Assembly: GCA_009667805.1 (NCBI GenBank)
Contig: CM019065.1
Span: 18,674,952 to 18,738,951, forward strand
Direction: 5' to 3'
Source of the DNA: Leptobrachium leishanense
Lineage: Eukaryota > Chordata > Amphibia > Anura > Megophryidae
Length of the DNA stretch: 64,000 nt
A program made the translations under genes and the position numbers. The notes beneath the pieces were generated by a model, which did not search any database, was not told the origin of the DNA, and saw only the letters and a program-made list of their open reading frames with translations. Below, one piece after another: positions 11,832 to 22,034 of the stretch. Within the stretch, counting starts at the first letter, position 1. Every line of letters begins with the position of its first letter.

Positions 11832-12552
11832 GGACTATATTACATTCTTCACGTAAAAAGCCTCGCGCAAAGCAAAAATCTTTGCGCCAAGCGTTAAACG
11901 TTTGCGCACGCAAATCACCGTTGGAATTACAATCCTCGCGGCTTTTTTCTTCCTCCGATCAATTGCGTGCGCAAGCAGGACGCGCCCAAATGCAGGCGCA
12001 GTACCGTTTCACGCAAAAATCTTTGCGCGCGCAGTCTTTTTTCGAGATTCAGCCAATCAGACTTAAGAACCACACTTGTCTCACGTTAACAAATTACGTC
12101 TGCCACTGTCAATCCGAGAAGATATGCTGCAGCAATAATACATGCGCACACAACTTCATCCATTGTATTGGTTTGGTATGAGTTGACTGGGCCACCGTGC
12201 TTTGCTGCATTCCTTTTTATGGGCTGGTGTATTTGGGTTTCGGCCAGGTTGTTCAGATTTGCCATTAGCACCAGCTTTTAGGAGTTGGTAAAATTATGCG
12301 CAAAGGCCATGCGGTAATTACCGCGAATAGATTGTAATACCAAACTCGTACCAGCGTACATTCGCATTTATGCTCACAATGTTAAGTATAAGACACGCGC
12401 AGTACAAAGCTCACGCGGGTTCACCCGCGATAGACGATTGCGCGCGGTTGTTGTGCTATGTAATACGGGATTCAGCGCAAATGGTTTTACCCCACGCGTT
12501 AATGGTTATTTGCGCCGGTGCAAACGTTTGTGCGAAGATTGTAATTTAGCCC
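11832..12552. mobile_element. Non-autonomous DNA transposon with terminal inverted repeats
   Basis: The left end reads ggactatattacattcttc and the right end, in reverse complement, gggctaaattacaatcttcg; they agree at most positions over about 20 bp. The interior is rich in ttgcgc and gcgcaa words and encodes no transposase. The flanking duplication is unclear, so the superfamily is open. A related inverted copy appears to lie at the window's left edge. Confidence 0.65.
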
Positions 12553-12599
12553 TATGTGTTTTATAAAGTGGTTTCGTTCATAACGCACAAGTAATCTAG

Positions 12600-12764
12600 T
12601 TACAGCTTATGGAAACGGTACTGTCCCTTTAATTATACAGTAATAAATATTTGGGAATATTCCTTATCGTAATAACCTATTTGTCAGGGAGATGTCGCCA
12701 TCTGCTGGTCATAAGGAGTTACTGCAGTTCAGGTCTCTGTGCACGATCACCTCCGGAAATAATC
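12600..12764. repeat. Interspersed repeat fragment shared with 50.28-50.44 kb
   Basis: Words such as tttgggaatattcc, ataacctat, gggagatgtcgcc and a variant of ctggtcataaggagttac occur in the same order near 50285-50440. Two dispersed copies of one unclassified repeat are likely. Confidence 0.5.
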
Positions 12765-13341
12765 AGTATATAGTCACTGTTACATGTTTACAGGTGCATT
12801 CTGTATATAGTCACTGTTACATGTTTACAGGTGCATTCTGTATATAGTCACTGTTACATGTTACAGGTGCATTCTGTATATAGTCACTGTTACATGTTAC
12901 AGGTGCATTCTGTATATAGTCACTATATTACATGTTTACAGGTGCATTCTGTATATAGTCACTGTGTTACATGTTTACAGGCGCATTCTGTATATAGTCA
13001 CTGTGTTACATGTTTACAGGTGCATTCTGTATATAGTCACTATCTTACATGTTTACAGGCGCATTCTGTATATAGTCACTGTGTTACACGTTTACAGGCG
13101 CATTCTGTATATAGTCACTGTGTTACACATTTACAGGCGCATTCTGTAGTCACTGTGTTACATGTTTACAGGCACATTCTGTATATAGTCAATCACTGTG
13201 TTACATGTTTACAGGCGCATTCTGTATATAGTCACTGTTACATGTTTACAGGTGCATTCTGTATATAGTCACTGTGTTACATGTTTACAGGCGCATTCTG
13301 TATATAGTCACTGTTACATGTTTACAGGCGCATTCTGTATG
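12765..13341. repeat. 37-39-bp minisatellite, about 15 copies
   Basis: The unit is close to gtgttacatgtttacaggcg followed by cattctgtatatagtcact. Lengths vary by 2 bp (tgtta/tgtgtta). The array runs directly into the 3' end of the minus-strand LINE coding region that follows. Confidence 0.95.
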
Positions 13342-14020
13342 TTAATAGGGAACTCTTAAGGGACTTTAGACTGGGGGAAGATTTGATGATGTCTTGGAGG
13401 TTATTCCATAATTGCGGTGCTCTGTAGGAAAATGAGAACCGAGCCACTGTCGTTTTGTATTGTGGTATTGCAAGTAAGGTGCTGGTCCTGGATCGGAGGT
13501 TATAGGATGAGGGAACTGCCTGGGGAAGCAGCATATTCAGGTAGGGTGGTAGTTTCCCAGAAAAGCTCTTAAACACCAGGTTGGAAAGGTGAAGAGTGCG
13601 TCTATATTCCAGTGTCGGCCAGATTAGCTCTTTTAACATGTCGCAATGATGGGTCATGTAGTTACATTGTAGCACAAAGCTACAGAATGAGTTATACAAT
13701 GTAGTAAGTTTATGAAGGTGTGTTTGCGGGGCGGCTGCATACACTACATCTCCGTATTCAATGGCTGGCATAAGAATTTGTTGTACAATCTGCTTTCTTA
13801 CCGCGGGGCTCAGGCAGGATTTGTTTCTGTACAGGGCACCTAGTTTGGGGTAAAGTTTAGATGAGAGTTTTTCGATGTGGGGGCCAAAGGATAGATTTGG
13901 GTCTAACCACATATCTAGATATTTGAGAGCAGTGACTGTGGTCAGTGTGTCATTTGATTTTGTCCTGACACATAGATGGGGATTTTGCAATTTATGTAGT
14001 TTAGGTATCTTGGCATTGGC
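13322..14020 (-). pseudogene. L2-like LINE ORF2 C-terminal fragment
   Basis: An open frame of about 222 codons holds the C-terminal part of a non-LTR retrotransposon reverse transcriptase. It includes KYLDMWLDPNLSFGPHIEKL, then AIEYGDVVYAAAP, then a tail with RFSFSYRAPQLWNNLQDIIK and SPSLKSLKSSLLTYR, a pattern typical of L2-related LINEs. The palm domain and everything before it are missing. The last codons and the stop fall inside the 37-39-bp minisatellite, so the original 3' end was replaced by, or has become, the array. Confidence 0.8.
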
Positions 14021-14192
14021 AAATCAATCCCGGGTGCTGTATATATATTCTTTTTTTCGTGGCAGCGAGTGAGACACGCTCCTCAATGTACGGATTCCAC
14101 TCCGTCGATACTGGATGGAAAAACAAATGCACTTTGCAAATATATTTAGAATATTAATCAGATGACTTGCAGCTGCCAGAAATCTCACAGCG

Positions 14193-14627
14193 ACTAAGGC
14201 TAGGGTCAGATGAACGCATTTTTATGTTGTCTGTGAAAAAGTGCGTTCGAACGAATGGACGCATTTTTTCCCGGAATACGTGATAGTGGTCATACTATGC
14301 GCATTTTCGTCCGTGATTTTGTACGGATCATCAATAAAACTCTTTTTGTGTCTGGACGTTATGTTGGCCGGACATTAGCAGCGTCTGACGTCTCCAATCA
14401 CACACACACGCCGCTAGCGGACGCAGCGCACTCTGTACGTCAGTACCTGCGGTTTCACGTTCTCGAAAAAATGCGTTCATTTTCCACTTGCGTTGCGCAG
14501 CCGGACTTTTGTGCGACCGTACTTCGTATATTGGCCGTCATTGCCCGGCATCTGCTGCTAGCACGGCCGTGATTAAGTGCGCCAGAACGCGCGTTCGCAC
14601 TGCCTCAGTCTGACCCTAGCCTGAGAG
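14193..14627. mobile_element. Non-autonomous DNA transposon (TIR ggctagggtcaga)
   Basis: The left end contains ggctagggtcaga and the right end its reverse complement tctgaccctagcc. The interior is rich in gcgtycg words and has no transposase domain. A second copy lies at 25745-26085 and has lost its right end. The two share ctggacgttatgttggccgg and gacattagcag. hAT or Harbinger origin is possible; the target duplication is not clear. Confidence 0.7.
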
Positions 14628-15724
14628 GTGAGGTCCGTCAAGACAAACAGATTGGGAGAAGGTTAATTTTTGAGGAAAACTTTGTCTGACCTGGCGTTTG
14701 GTCGCTCTTCTATGGACTTCAGGTGCCTTTTTCCAACCGAGCTGTGAAGCTAATGGCCGCCTTTCCAACCGAGCATTGCGTTTGGTGTAGGAGCCGTTAA
14801 TTTGCGGCTAGCCAATGAAGAGTGAGCAATTCTGACCTAATTCGTTCTTCACGACTAGAAACTTTAATCTGGAAGCCCAGGTGTTAAAAGGAACGTTCTA
14901 TTAAAAACTAGTTCCCTTTTTTGCCCTTAAATAATTGGGCACATCCTGCTGACCGCCTCTGACAATTATTTTTGTTTTATTTTTAGGTGATTTTACGTCC
15001 CTTTTCTCCCTCGCCGCGCACTGCGCCTCCTCTCCGGGCCCACAGACTCCTGAACCAGGCAGTCCCTGAAGCTTTTCTACAAAATTTGCCTTCCTACACA
15101 ACTTGCGTAGCATAGGACCCGCAAACTGTGCACTTTACATATGCAAGTTCCATAGTGCCTGCGTTGAATCAGAGCTGCACGCGCATGCACAGATCTCATC
15201 CATCGCTGCCTCTCTGAGAACGCTCGCTACATCGATTTCTCAGATTGTGATGTCGGACGCTCTCTCTGTGTGACATCACTAGTGACCAGTAGCCTGGGTG
15301 GGGTAAGGGATCTCCTCTGCTTCATCCCGTGATAAAAAAACAGATCGGGGAAGCAGGGGAAGAGAAGAAGGGCACTCTTCACATCCTGACCACATTAAAA
15401 CAAAGTGGTCAGGATGAGTAGAGTGTCCTGCAATTGGTGGTAGAGCGATCTTCCAATCAGAGGCGTACTTAGGGCATTTGGCACCCGGGGCAGAGGCTCC
15501 CTTTTACTCCCCCCAGCAAGAAAGGCAAAAATGCAGTTCAACGAGGTGATGAGGTGAAAGAATTTTAATTTTATGCAAGATATTGTATATTAGCCCAAGA
15601 TATTGTGCTGTCCGGGTCCAAGAGTGAAATGCTACCCCCTCAAAAAAAAATAATTCACACCTATGCATTTCACAGAGCTCCAGAGATATAAAATTCACAT
15701 ATTGTACGGTGTGCATGAGCGTAT
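14628..15724. other. Intergenic sequence with a short hairpin and a hAT-end-like remnant
   Basis: No gene is recognised. At about 15379-15416, catcctgaccac is followed 11 bases later by gtggtcaggatg, a 12-bp hairpin. Near 15459 the sequence agaggcgtacttagggc resembles the CAGNGGCGTA terminus of some hAT elements. Confidence 0.4.
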
Positions 15725-16020
15725 CAGAGCTCCACAGCAATAAAACTCACTGTAATGTGCAGTGTGTATGAGCGTATCAGAGCTCCACAGCAATAAAACT
15801 CATTGTAATGTGCAGTGTGTATGATGGTATTACAGAGCTCCACAGAAATAAAACTCACTCATACACACCACACATTACTGTGAGTTTTATTACTGTGGAT
15901 TCTGTAATAGACACCAAACATTACTGTATCACAGAATCCACAGCAATAAAACTCACAGTAATGTGCAGTGTGTATGAGTTTTATTGCTGTGGAGCTCTGC
16001 GATACACTTATACACACCAG
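15725..16020. repeat. 55-bp tandem repeat, locus 2, with orientation switches
   Basis: About five units of the same 55-bp family as at 1.1 kb. They run in minus orientation, switch near 15855, switch again near 15927 and again near 15976. The switch junctions read ctcactcatacac, actgtatcacag and tatgagttttatt, the same types seen in the large array at 46.5-49 kb. Confidence 0.85.
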
Positions 16021-16282
16021 AAATTTCGGTGCTTTCTTGTTCAGCGCGCTTCCATTCCTTTCCTTTTTTGCCGACCCTGTGGTGAACTCCGTAACCTATA
16101 CCAATAAAAATGCATTAAGATGTTTAAATAATAAAAAAAGGTCCTTTAAAAAAGAATTTGAAAAGAATTTGCAAAATAAAAAAACACCTTTAAAACAAAA
16201 AAAGCAAATCTTTTGCCCCTCCCCCAAGGGGTATATAATATAAATCTTTTTTTGGGGGCGGGGTTGGGGAAGGCAAACTAAA
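16021..16282. other. A/T-rich spacer, no gene
   Basis: Runs of A and T dominate. The words gccgaccctgtggtgaa near 16070 resemble the interior of the TA-flanked MITE family described below, suggesting a damaged fragment. Confidence 0.4.
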
Positions 16283-16402
16283 GGAGTTATTCAAAGAGAC
16301 TAGACTAAATTGCCACCGAATTGCAAGTAACAGTGCAGGCCTTTTTATTACTATTCATAAGACCTTATATATTCTTTCCAGGCATTTTTTTAAAAATGCC
16401 TT
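16283..16402. mobile_element. Fragment of the TA-flanked MITE family (B)
   Basis: The word gagttattcaaagagac, close to the family end cagggttattcaaagag, is followed by internal words also found in other copies (ttattcataagaccttata, ttttaaaaatgcc). The fragment is cut by the TTAA element that starts at 16403. Confidence 0.65.
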
Positions 16403-16672
16403 TTAACCCTTTAAGGATGCGCGGGTTGCGCCCTGAAGGGGTGGCTCTCGCCGGCGAGACGTACAGCTACGCCTCACTGACAAGTGCCGTCACGCAGCAC
16501 GTGTCATTGGCTGCAGGGGGACGACTTGAGTTCAGAACATCCTCGTGCAGCCAATGATGCGCGCCGCGAGGGACCGAGGTGGCCCCATTGAAGACAGCGG
16601 GGTGTACCTGCATCTTCAAAGCCCTCCTGCCACCAGGGCGGCATAGAACATCCTGCGGCAGGAAGGGGTTAA
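16403..16672. mobile_element. Short piggyBac-like MITE flanked by TTAA
   Basis: It starts TTAACCCTTTAAGGATGC and ends GCAGGAAGGGGTTAA. TTAA at both borders and a CCYTT-type terminus fit piggyBac-derived non-autonomous elements. The interior is GC-rich with no transposase. It sits in the T/A-rich part of a MITE-B fragment. Compare the larger TTAA element at 60469-61709. Confidence 0.65.
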
Positions 16673-16683
16673 AAATTGTAGTA

Positions 16684-16989
16684 GGTAGGGTTGCACCGAT
16701 ACTAGTATCGGTATCGGGGCCGATACTGGGTACTGCAGGAGTACTTGGTACTCGTGCAGTACGCCCCGATATTTTTCCCGATACCGGAAGCCGGCATTGA
16801 GCCGGCATCAGAAGGGCTGGGGCGGCTGTCCAAATGCTCTATCAGGCCCTGCAGCTGCTCTCCTCACTGTGTATATACTTACCTTCCTGGGCGACGCCGG
16901 GAAAGTCTCCGCGCGTGCGCTCGTTGGAAGGACCCCAGCCGCGACCACATGGGACCATGTGATCGCAGCTGGGGGCCTTCCAACGAGCG
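16684..16989. mobile_element. hAT-like fragment ending in a 72-bp hairpin
   Basis: It begins gggttgcaccgatactagta, which resembles a common hAT-family terminus (gggctgcaccgata). The right part, 16918-16989, is a near-perfect hairpin: cgctcgttggaagg pairs with ccttccaacgagcg, and inner segments ccccagc and cacatgg pair as well. The gypsy LTR starts at the next base, so the right end of this element is missing or lies beyond the LTR element. Confidence 0.55.
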
Positions 16990-17359
16990 TGTGGCACTCT
17001 GTGTATTAAATCAGTATTAAACTCATTGCACCCCAAAAGAGTACTGTAAACAGGACTAAGTAGAAAGCATTTTGTTTTGTTATTATTGAAATTTACCAGA
17101 ACATAGTTCTGTTGCTGCTGTTCTGACCTCCTACCAGCGGGTGTCACTGCTGTGTCCTCAGCCACAGAAACTGTACTTAATACCATGTGGTTGTCTCAGT
17201 GATTCAGTAATCCTGAAGTTACCACTGGATGCAGTTAAGAGAGAGTGTGCACAGTGCATCCAGAGTAAAAACAGAATCTTTTATCTGTTTCAGGTGAACT
17301 CATAAAATAAATGTGTTGTACCAGAACAAGCTCCGTCTCTTATTCTAAAGAGTGCAACA
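16990..17359 (+). repeat. 5' LTR of the gypsy element
   Basis: About 370 bp. It starts tgtggcactctgtg and ends gtgcaaca, so it has the TG...CA ends. Its first 220 bases match the 3' LTR at 24696-24916 with about two differences. The sequence tattttggcgagccagcc right after it is in the position of a primer-binding site; I cannot assign the tRNA. Confidence 0.9.
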
Positions 17360-17470
17360 TATTTTGGCGAGCCAGCCAGGAGGAGTAAAGTAAAGCAAGA
17401 AAAGACTACTCCTTTTATCAGAGACGAATCTAGAAGTCAGTAGAAAGTTCTTGGAGGACAACGTGAGAAG

Positions 17471-18946
17471 ATGGAGCAATTGCAAGATAAAGTGAGCACT
17501 ACGCTACTGCAGCTAGAGAAAGCTCATCTTGTTGAAGTTTGCCGTTTTCTAAAGTGCCCTGAAGAAAGCGGGACAGGTTTCTTCACTGAATCCAGACGAA
17601 CCCTGATTAGGAAGGCAGAGACAGTTTTGGAGGAGATTGAAGGCAGTCAAGAGGAAGACGAGGTTTGCCAGTATTTAAAAGACCTGTTGTCATTTATTTT
17701 AGGGGTCAAGCCCGGTGTGACAGATGCAGAATTAATGGTAAAGGAGGACACTCGGATTAGAGACCTCAGAGAAAAATACCTCCAACTGCAACAATCTCAA
17801 GAGGAAGCTCGCAAAGCGTTAGAAGAGGAGATGAGGACACTAGAGGATAGGATCAGCGTGAGCAGCGGAAGCGTGCGTAAAGTGGCGGAAATGACTGTAC
17901 CATTACCAGCCACGGTGCCAGAAGTAACCCTCCGGCGGGAATTCAGAATCTGTGGACAGATTGGAGAAGGGGGACAGAAAGACAAACTGTCATACACAAG
18001 CCTGATCCATCAGATTGATGCAGGAATCCGGAAGGGACATTCTGAAGTGGAGATTATTGAGGCAGTGATACGGGCAGTTAGCCCTGGACTTCATCTCAGA
18101 GATATGTTGGAGATTAAGAGTGGACTGACTCTCAGCACGTTGAAGATCATCCTGAAGGGACACTACGGTGAAGATAGCTCCTCTGACCTGCTGCATAAGC
18201 TGATGAATATCTCTCAAGAGCCCAAAGAGTCAGCTCAGAACTTCCTATTCAGAGCAATTGAGTTGAAAGAAAAGCTACGGTGGAAGTCAAGTGACAAAGA
18301 AACGGAAGATAAGTACAGTACAGATCTTATTCAACGAAAGTTTCTTCGTTCTATTGAAACTGGACTTCTGAGTGACGCCATAAAATTTCAGGTAAAGCCT
18401 TACCTTAATGATATTGCTGTCACAGATGATGTATTGATTGAAAGAGTGAATGAAGCAGCTAATTTAGAGTTGGAAAGACAACAGAAGTTAAAGAAAACTG
18501 CTTATGGGAAAAATCCACGACTAAACGAACTCCACACGGAGGTAAACTGCCAAGAAAAGGAACCTTTGCCTGGGGCGTCAAAAGAGATTTGTGCAACAGC
18601 AAGGGGTGAAACTGCTAGAGATTTAAAGAAAACACCGGCAAACCTTAAAGAATCTGGCCCAGATCCGTATAAGTTAATGGAAGACCTCAAGGTAGAGATG
18701 TTTGAAATGAAGAAAATGTTCCTAACAGTCATGGAGACCAGTAATCTACTACGACCAAGAGAGTTTCCAATGATCCAGACACCAGCAAGACAGAGAGGTT
18801 GTAGGGAATGCCAAGGGGCCAATGCAGGAGCCACATGTAACCACTGTTTCCGCTGTGGTCAAGTAGGACACTTGTCACGGGGATGCAGAGTAAGGGCACA
18901 GCCGACGGAAAACTTGAACGGGCTGCTGAGACGGGACCCCCAGTAG
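17471..18946 (+). CDS. gag: Gypsy gag polyprotein
   Basis: An intact frame of 491 codons from an ATG about 110 bp after the LTR. The N-terminal third is rich in Leu, Glu and Lys with a likely coiled coil (about residues 95-140). The middle (about 160-330) looks like a retrotransposon capsid-type gag domain, with [20 protein letters not shown] and [21 protein letters not shown] single CCHC zinc knuckle, [14 protein letters not shown], lies at about residues 459-472. Gag packages the element RNA into cytoplasmic particles. The frame overlaps pol by 64 nt, with pol in the -1 frame, which suggests translation of pol by frameshifting; I found no convincing canonical slippery heptamer. Confidence 0.93.
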   Translation: MEQLQDKVSTTLLQLEKAHLVEVCRFLKCPEESGTGFFTESRRTLIRKAETVLEEIEGSQEEDEVCQYLKDLLSFILGVKPGVTDAELMVKEDTRIRDLREKYLQLQQSQEEARKALEEEMRTLEDRISVSSGSVRKVAEMTVPLPATVPEVTLRREFRICGQIGEGGQKDKLSYTSLIHQIDAGIRKGHSEVEIIEAVIRAVSPGLHLRDMLEIKSGLTLSTLKIILKGHYGEDSSSDLLHKLMNISQEPKESAQNFLFRAIELKEKLRWKSSDKETEDKYSTDLIQRKFLRSIETGLLSDAIKFQVKPYLNDIAVTDDVLIERVNEAANLELERQQKLKKTAYGKNPRLNELHTEVNCQEKEPLPGASKEICATARGETARDLKKTPANLKESGPDPYKLMEDLKVEMFEMKKMFLTVMETSNLLRPREFPMIQTPARQRGCRECQGANAGATCNHCFRCGQVGHLSRGCRVRAQPTENLNGLLRRDPQ

Positions 18947-21018
18947 CTCCTTACCACGTGTCCCACCGACACCAGCGCACACCAGTCAGAACTCCGAAAC
19001 AGAAAAGACACCAGCATCCTACTAACATTCCAAAACAGCAGGGTAGAGTGTCCAGTAATGAGGTTTCTATGAACGCAGTAAATTATTTATCACTACAACG
19101 GCAAGCCAAGCTAATAGCTCTGGTTGGAAGATGGTGCCTTGTCCGTTGCCGACTGGATGAGGTCACCATTGAAGCTTTGTGGGACACTGGGGCACAAGCC
19201 AGCCTTGTGAATGATGGGTGGAGGAAACAATATCTCCCACACACCACGATCCGGCCCATTGAAGAACTGCTTGGACCTGGGACTCTAACTGGACTAGCAG
19301 CTAACCAGACAGAAATACCATTCCTTGGATGGATTGAGGTGAGATTTCAATTGGTGGGGGAATCAGCATCAGTAGAGACACTGACAGTCCCAATTTTAGT
19401 CTCAGAAGACCCGCAAGTAGCTGAAAATCCAATTATTGGGTTCAATGTAATTGAAGAATTAATAAGTCAAGAGAAGAGGGTAGCAGAAACATCAGCCAGT
19501 GTTATACAGATGATGAGCAGGGCATTTTCAGTAACAGCAAAGACAGCTGAAACCATGCTGGGACTCATGCATACCTCAGCTACAAGTTATGATGAAGGCA
19601 TTGTGAGAACAGGACGGAAGAAGATAGTCCTACCCGCAAACCAGACTACCTTTATACATGCCCGGGCTCATGTGGGAGTCCAAATCAAAGACCAAGAGAT
19701 GATTTTTGTTCCATCCAAACTGTGTCCCTTACCAGAAGGTGTGATCATCAGTGAAGTGGTAGTAGATGTTTGCAAGGGAAGTCCAATCTATGTACCCATC
19801 CCTATTGGAAACACCACCAAGCATGATATCACATTAGACCAACGTTGTCTTCTGGGTCACCTCCAAACTGTAAAAGCAGTGTATCCAGCAGCAGTACAAC
19901 CAGTCAGGGATAGGGAGTTACAACGTGAACAAATAAGTCACCACTCGAACAATGTGCTGAAGCCACCAGAGGTTGAAGTAAAGAAGCGGGCTAACAGCGG
20001 TGGTAGAAGTAATCAGAGGTGGGATCCTCCGGTAAATGTGGACCACTTAAGTGAGGCTCAGCAGCAAGCAGTAAGACATGTGTTGAGAGAAGAATGTCAT
20101 GCTTTTGCCTTCGATGATGACGATATTGGTTGCATCCCCTCTCTTAACATGCACATCACTCTTAAGGATACCACACCTGTCCAGAAGACCTACATGTCGG
20201 TTCTGAAACCCCTCCATCAAGAAGTGAAGGAGTACGTCCAGGATTTGCTAAACAGGGGATGGATAACTCAGTCAAGATCATCATACTCTTCACCTGTAGT
20301 CTGTGTCCGGAAGAAGGATGGAAGTCTGAGGCTCTGCTGTGACTATAGAGAATTGAACCGAAAGTCAGTGCCTGATCGCCATCCAATCCCGAGAATACAG
20401 GACATGTTAGACTCCTTGAGTGGCAGCTCATGGTTCTCTGTTCTTGACCAAGGGAAGGCCTATCATCAGGGATTTCTAGACACCGAAAGTCGCCCGTTAA
20501 CTGCATTCATTACTCCATGGGGACTGTATCAGTGGGTCCGTATCCCATTTGGGCTCAGTGCAGCTCCTGCTGAGTTCCAACGGAGTATGGAAGAGTGTCT
20601 GTCAGGTCTGAGAGATGATATCTGCCAACCTTACTTGGATGACAATCTTGTTCATAGCAGTACATTTGAAGATCACCTGAAGCATGTTCAGACTGTCTTA
20701 CAAAGGTACCAGCAACATGGTGTCAAGCTAACTCCTCGGAAGTGCGAACTATTCAAGAGAAAAGTGAGATTTCTGGGAAAGATGGTCTCGGGGGAGGGTT
20801 ACACCATGGATCCAGCCGAGATTGCACCAGTACAGAAATTAAAAGAAAAGAAACCTGAAACAATAGGAGATTTGAGAAAGATGTTGGGATTTCTTTCGTA
20901 CTACCGGTCCTACATTCCAAACTTTTCCAGAACTGCCAAGCCCTTATATGAGTTGCTATCTCTTACCGAATCTGAGCGAAATGGGAAAGACACATCCAAT
21001 CCTCCTTTATGGCAGTGA
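18883..21018 (+). pseudogene. pol: Gypsy pol, part 1: protease and reverse transcriptase
   Basis: The open frame carries an aspartic protease with [10 protein letters not shown] (catalytic Asp about residue 101). A reverse transcriptase follows with [40 protein letters not shown], the segment [13 protein letters not shown], and the catalytic box YLDDN at about residues 584-588. [11 protein letters not shown] and the connection motif [19 protein letters not shown] come after it. The gypsy part stops near residue 706, where the LINE begins; the last few codons and the stop at 21016 belong to LINE sequence. The ATG at 18883 may not be used if pol is made by frameshift from gag. Catalytic residues are intact, but the protein is cut before RNase H. 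Confidence 0.92.
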
Positions 21019-22034
21019 AGTATGGGGCCCCATCACCTACCCTGACCAACCCAAATGGGACACCAGCCCAACAGAAATATTCCATCTGGAATTCTGCAAG
21101 CACCTCCTCCAAGTCCATCGGAGCACCTCTAACAATGCTTGCCGGGCCGAGCTGGGCAGACTGCCCTTACTTCTTGCAGTACAGAAGAGGGCGCTATCAT
21201 ACTGGGACCATCTAAACATCAGCAGCCTCAACTCATACCACCATAAAGCCCTACTGGCCAACAAGGACCATCCAAAACCATGTGGGCTGCAACAACTCAT
21301 ATCCACCCTGATCATCCAAAACCCCCATGAAGGCAACCTGACAAAATATCAAATAAAGGCCCTAATTAACGATTCCAGGGAAAACTATATCAGAGAATGG
21401 AGACATGATATAGCAAACTCCAAGAAACTCACCATTTACCAATCCTTACAGAGGAATACAAACTGGCCCCATACCTGGAGGTACTACAAGACCCCAAGGA
21501 CAGACAGATCCTGAGCCGGTACAGACTGAGCGCCCACAGCCTGGAAATTGAATCAGGGCGGCATAGACAGACCTACAAGTCCAGGGAGAATAGACTGTGC
21601 CAGCATTGTGACCAGGAGGCCCTGGAAGATGAGGTCCACTTCCTCCTACAGTGCCCCAAGTACTCAGCACTGAGGGAAACTCACTTCCAGAGACTCTCCG
21701 CTCTCATCCCGGACTTCACCTCTATAGAAGAGACGAGGAAACTCCACATCATATTGGGAGAAGAGGAGCCGGCGGTGAAAATATCTGCCCAATACGTCGC
21801 AGAATGTCACAGACTGAGAGGAACATGAGAGATCCTGGACTTATAAATCCCCAACACGGACTCGCCCCCATCCCCCTTCACATTATCCCTTACCCCTGAT
21901 AATGTCCATGGACTTGCCCATTCCCCCCCATATATATGTCCCACTACCCCCCTCCTCCCCATATGCTTTGGCAATGCTAAAATGTATTTGGTCCTGCCAA
22001 TAAAGCTTATTTTGATTTGATTTGATTTGATTTG
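21000..22034 (+). mobile_element. 5'-truncated LINE inserted in gypsy pol
   Basis: The insertion encodes the C-terminal part of a non-LTR retrotransposon ORF2 and ends in four to five copies of ttgat/tttga, a simple 3' tail typical of LINEs that lack poly(A). The 5' side is truncated, as expected from incomplete target-primed reverse transcription. The clade (I/Nimb-like or other) is not resolved. No clear target-site duplication could be read at the junctions. Because it sits in the gypsy element, it is the younger insertion. Confidence 0.88.
21003..21830 (+). pseudogene. LINE ORF2 C-terminal domain, frameshifted
   Basis: The first frame includes [11 protein letters not shown], then FCKHLLQVHRSTSNNACRAE and LGRLPLLLAVQKRALSYWDH. 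After a frame change near 21480 the protein continues with a Cys/His cluster, LCQHCDQEALEDEVHFLLQC, followed by PKYSALRE. This matches the C-terminal zinc-finger-like motif (C-x2-C, H, C) of several LINE ORF2 families. It ends at about 21830, followed by a 3' UTR. The upstream endonuclease and reverse transcriptase are missing, so it is inactive. Confidence 0.8.

Noticed and set aside
18905..18915. Canonical -1 frameshift heptamer at the gag-pol overlap
   Set aside because: The best candidate, ggaaaac in the gag frame, does not fit X XXY YYZ; frameshifting is inferred only from frame positions.
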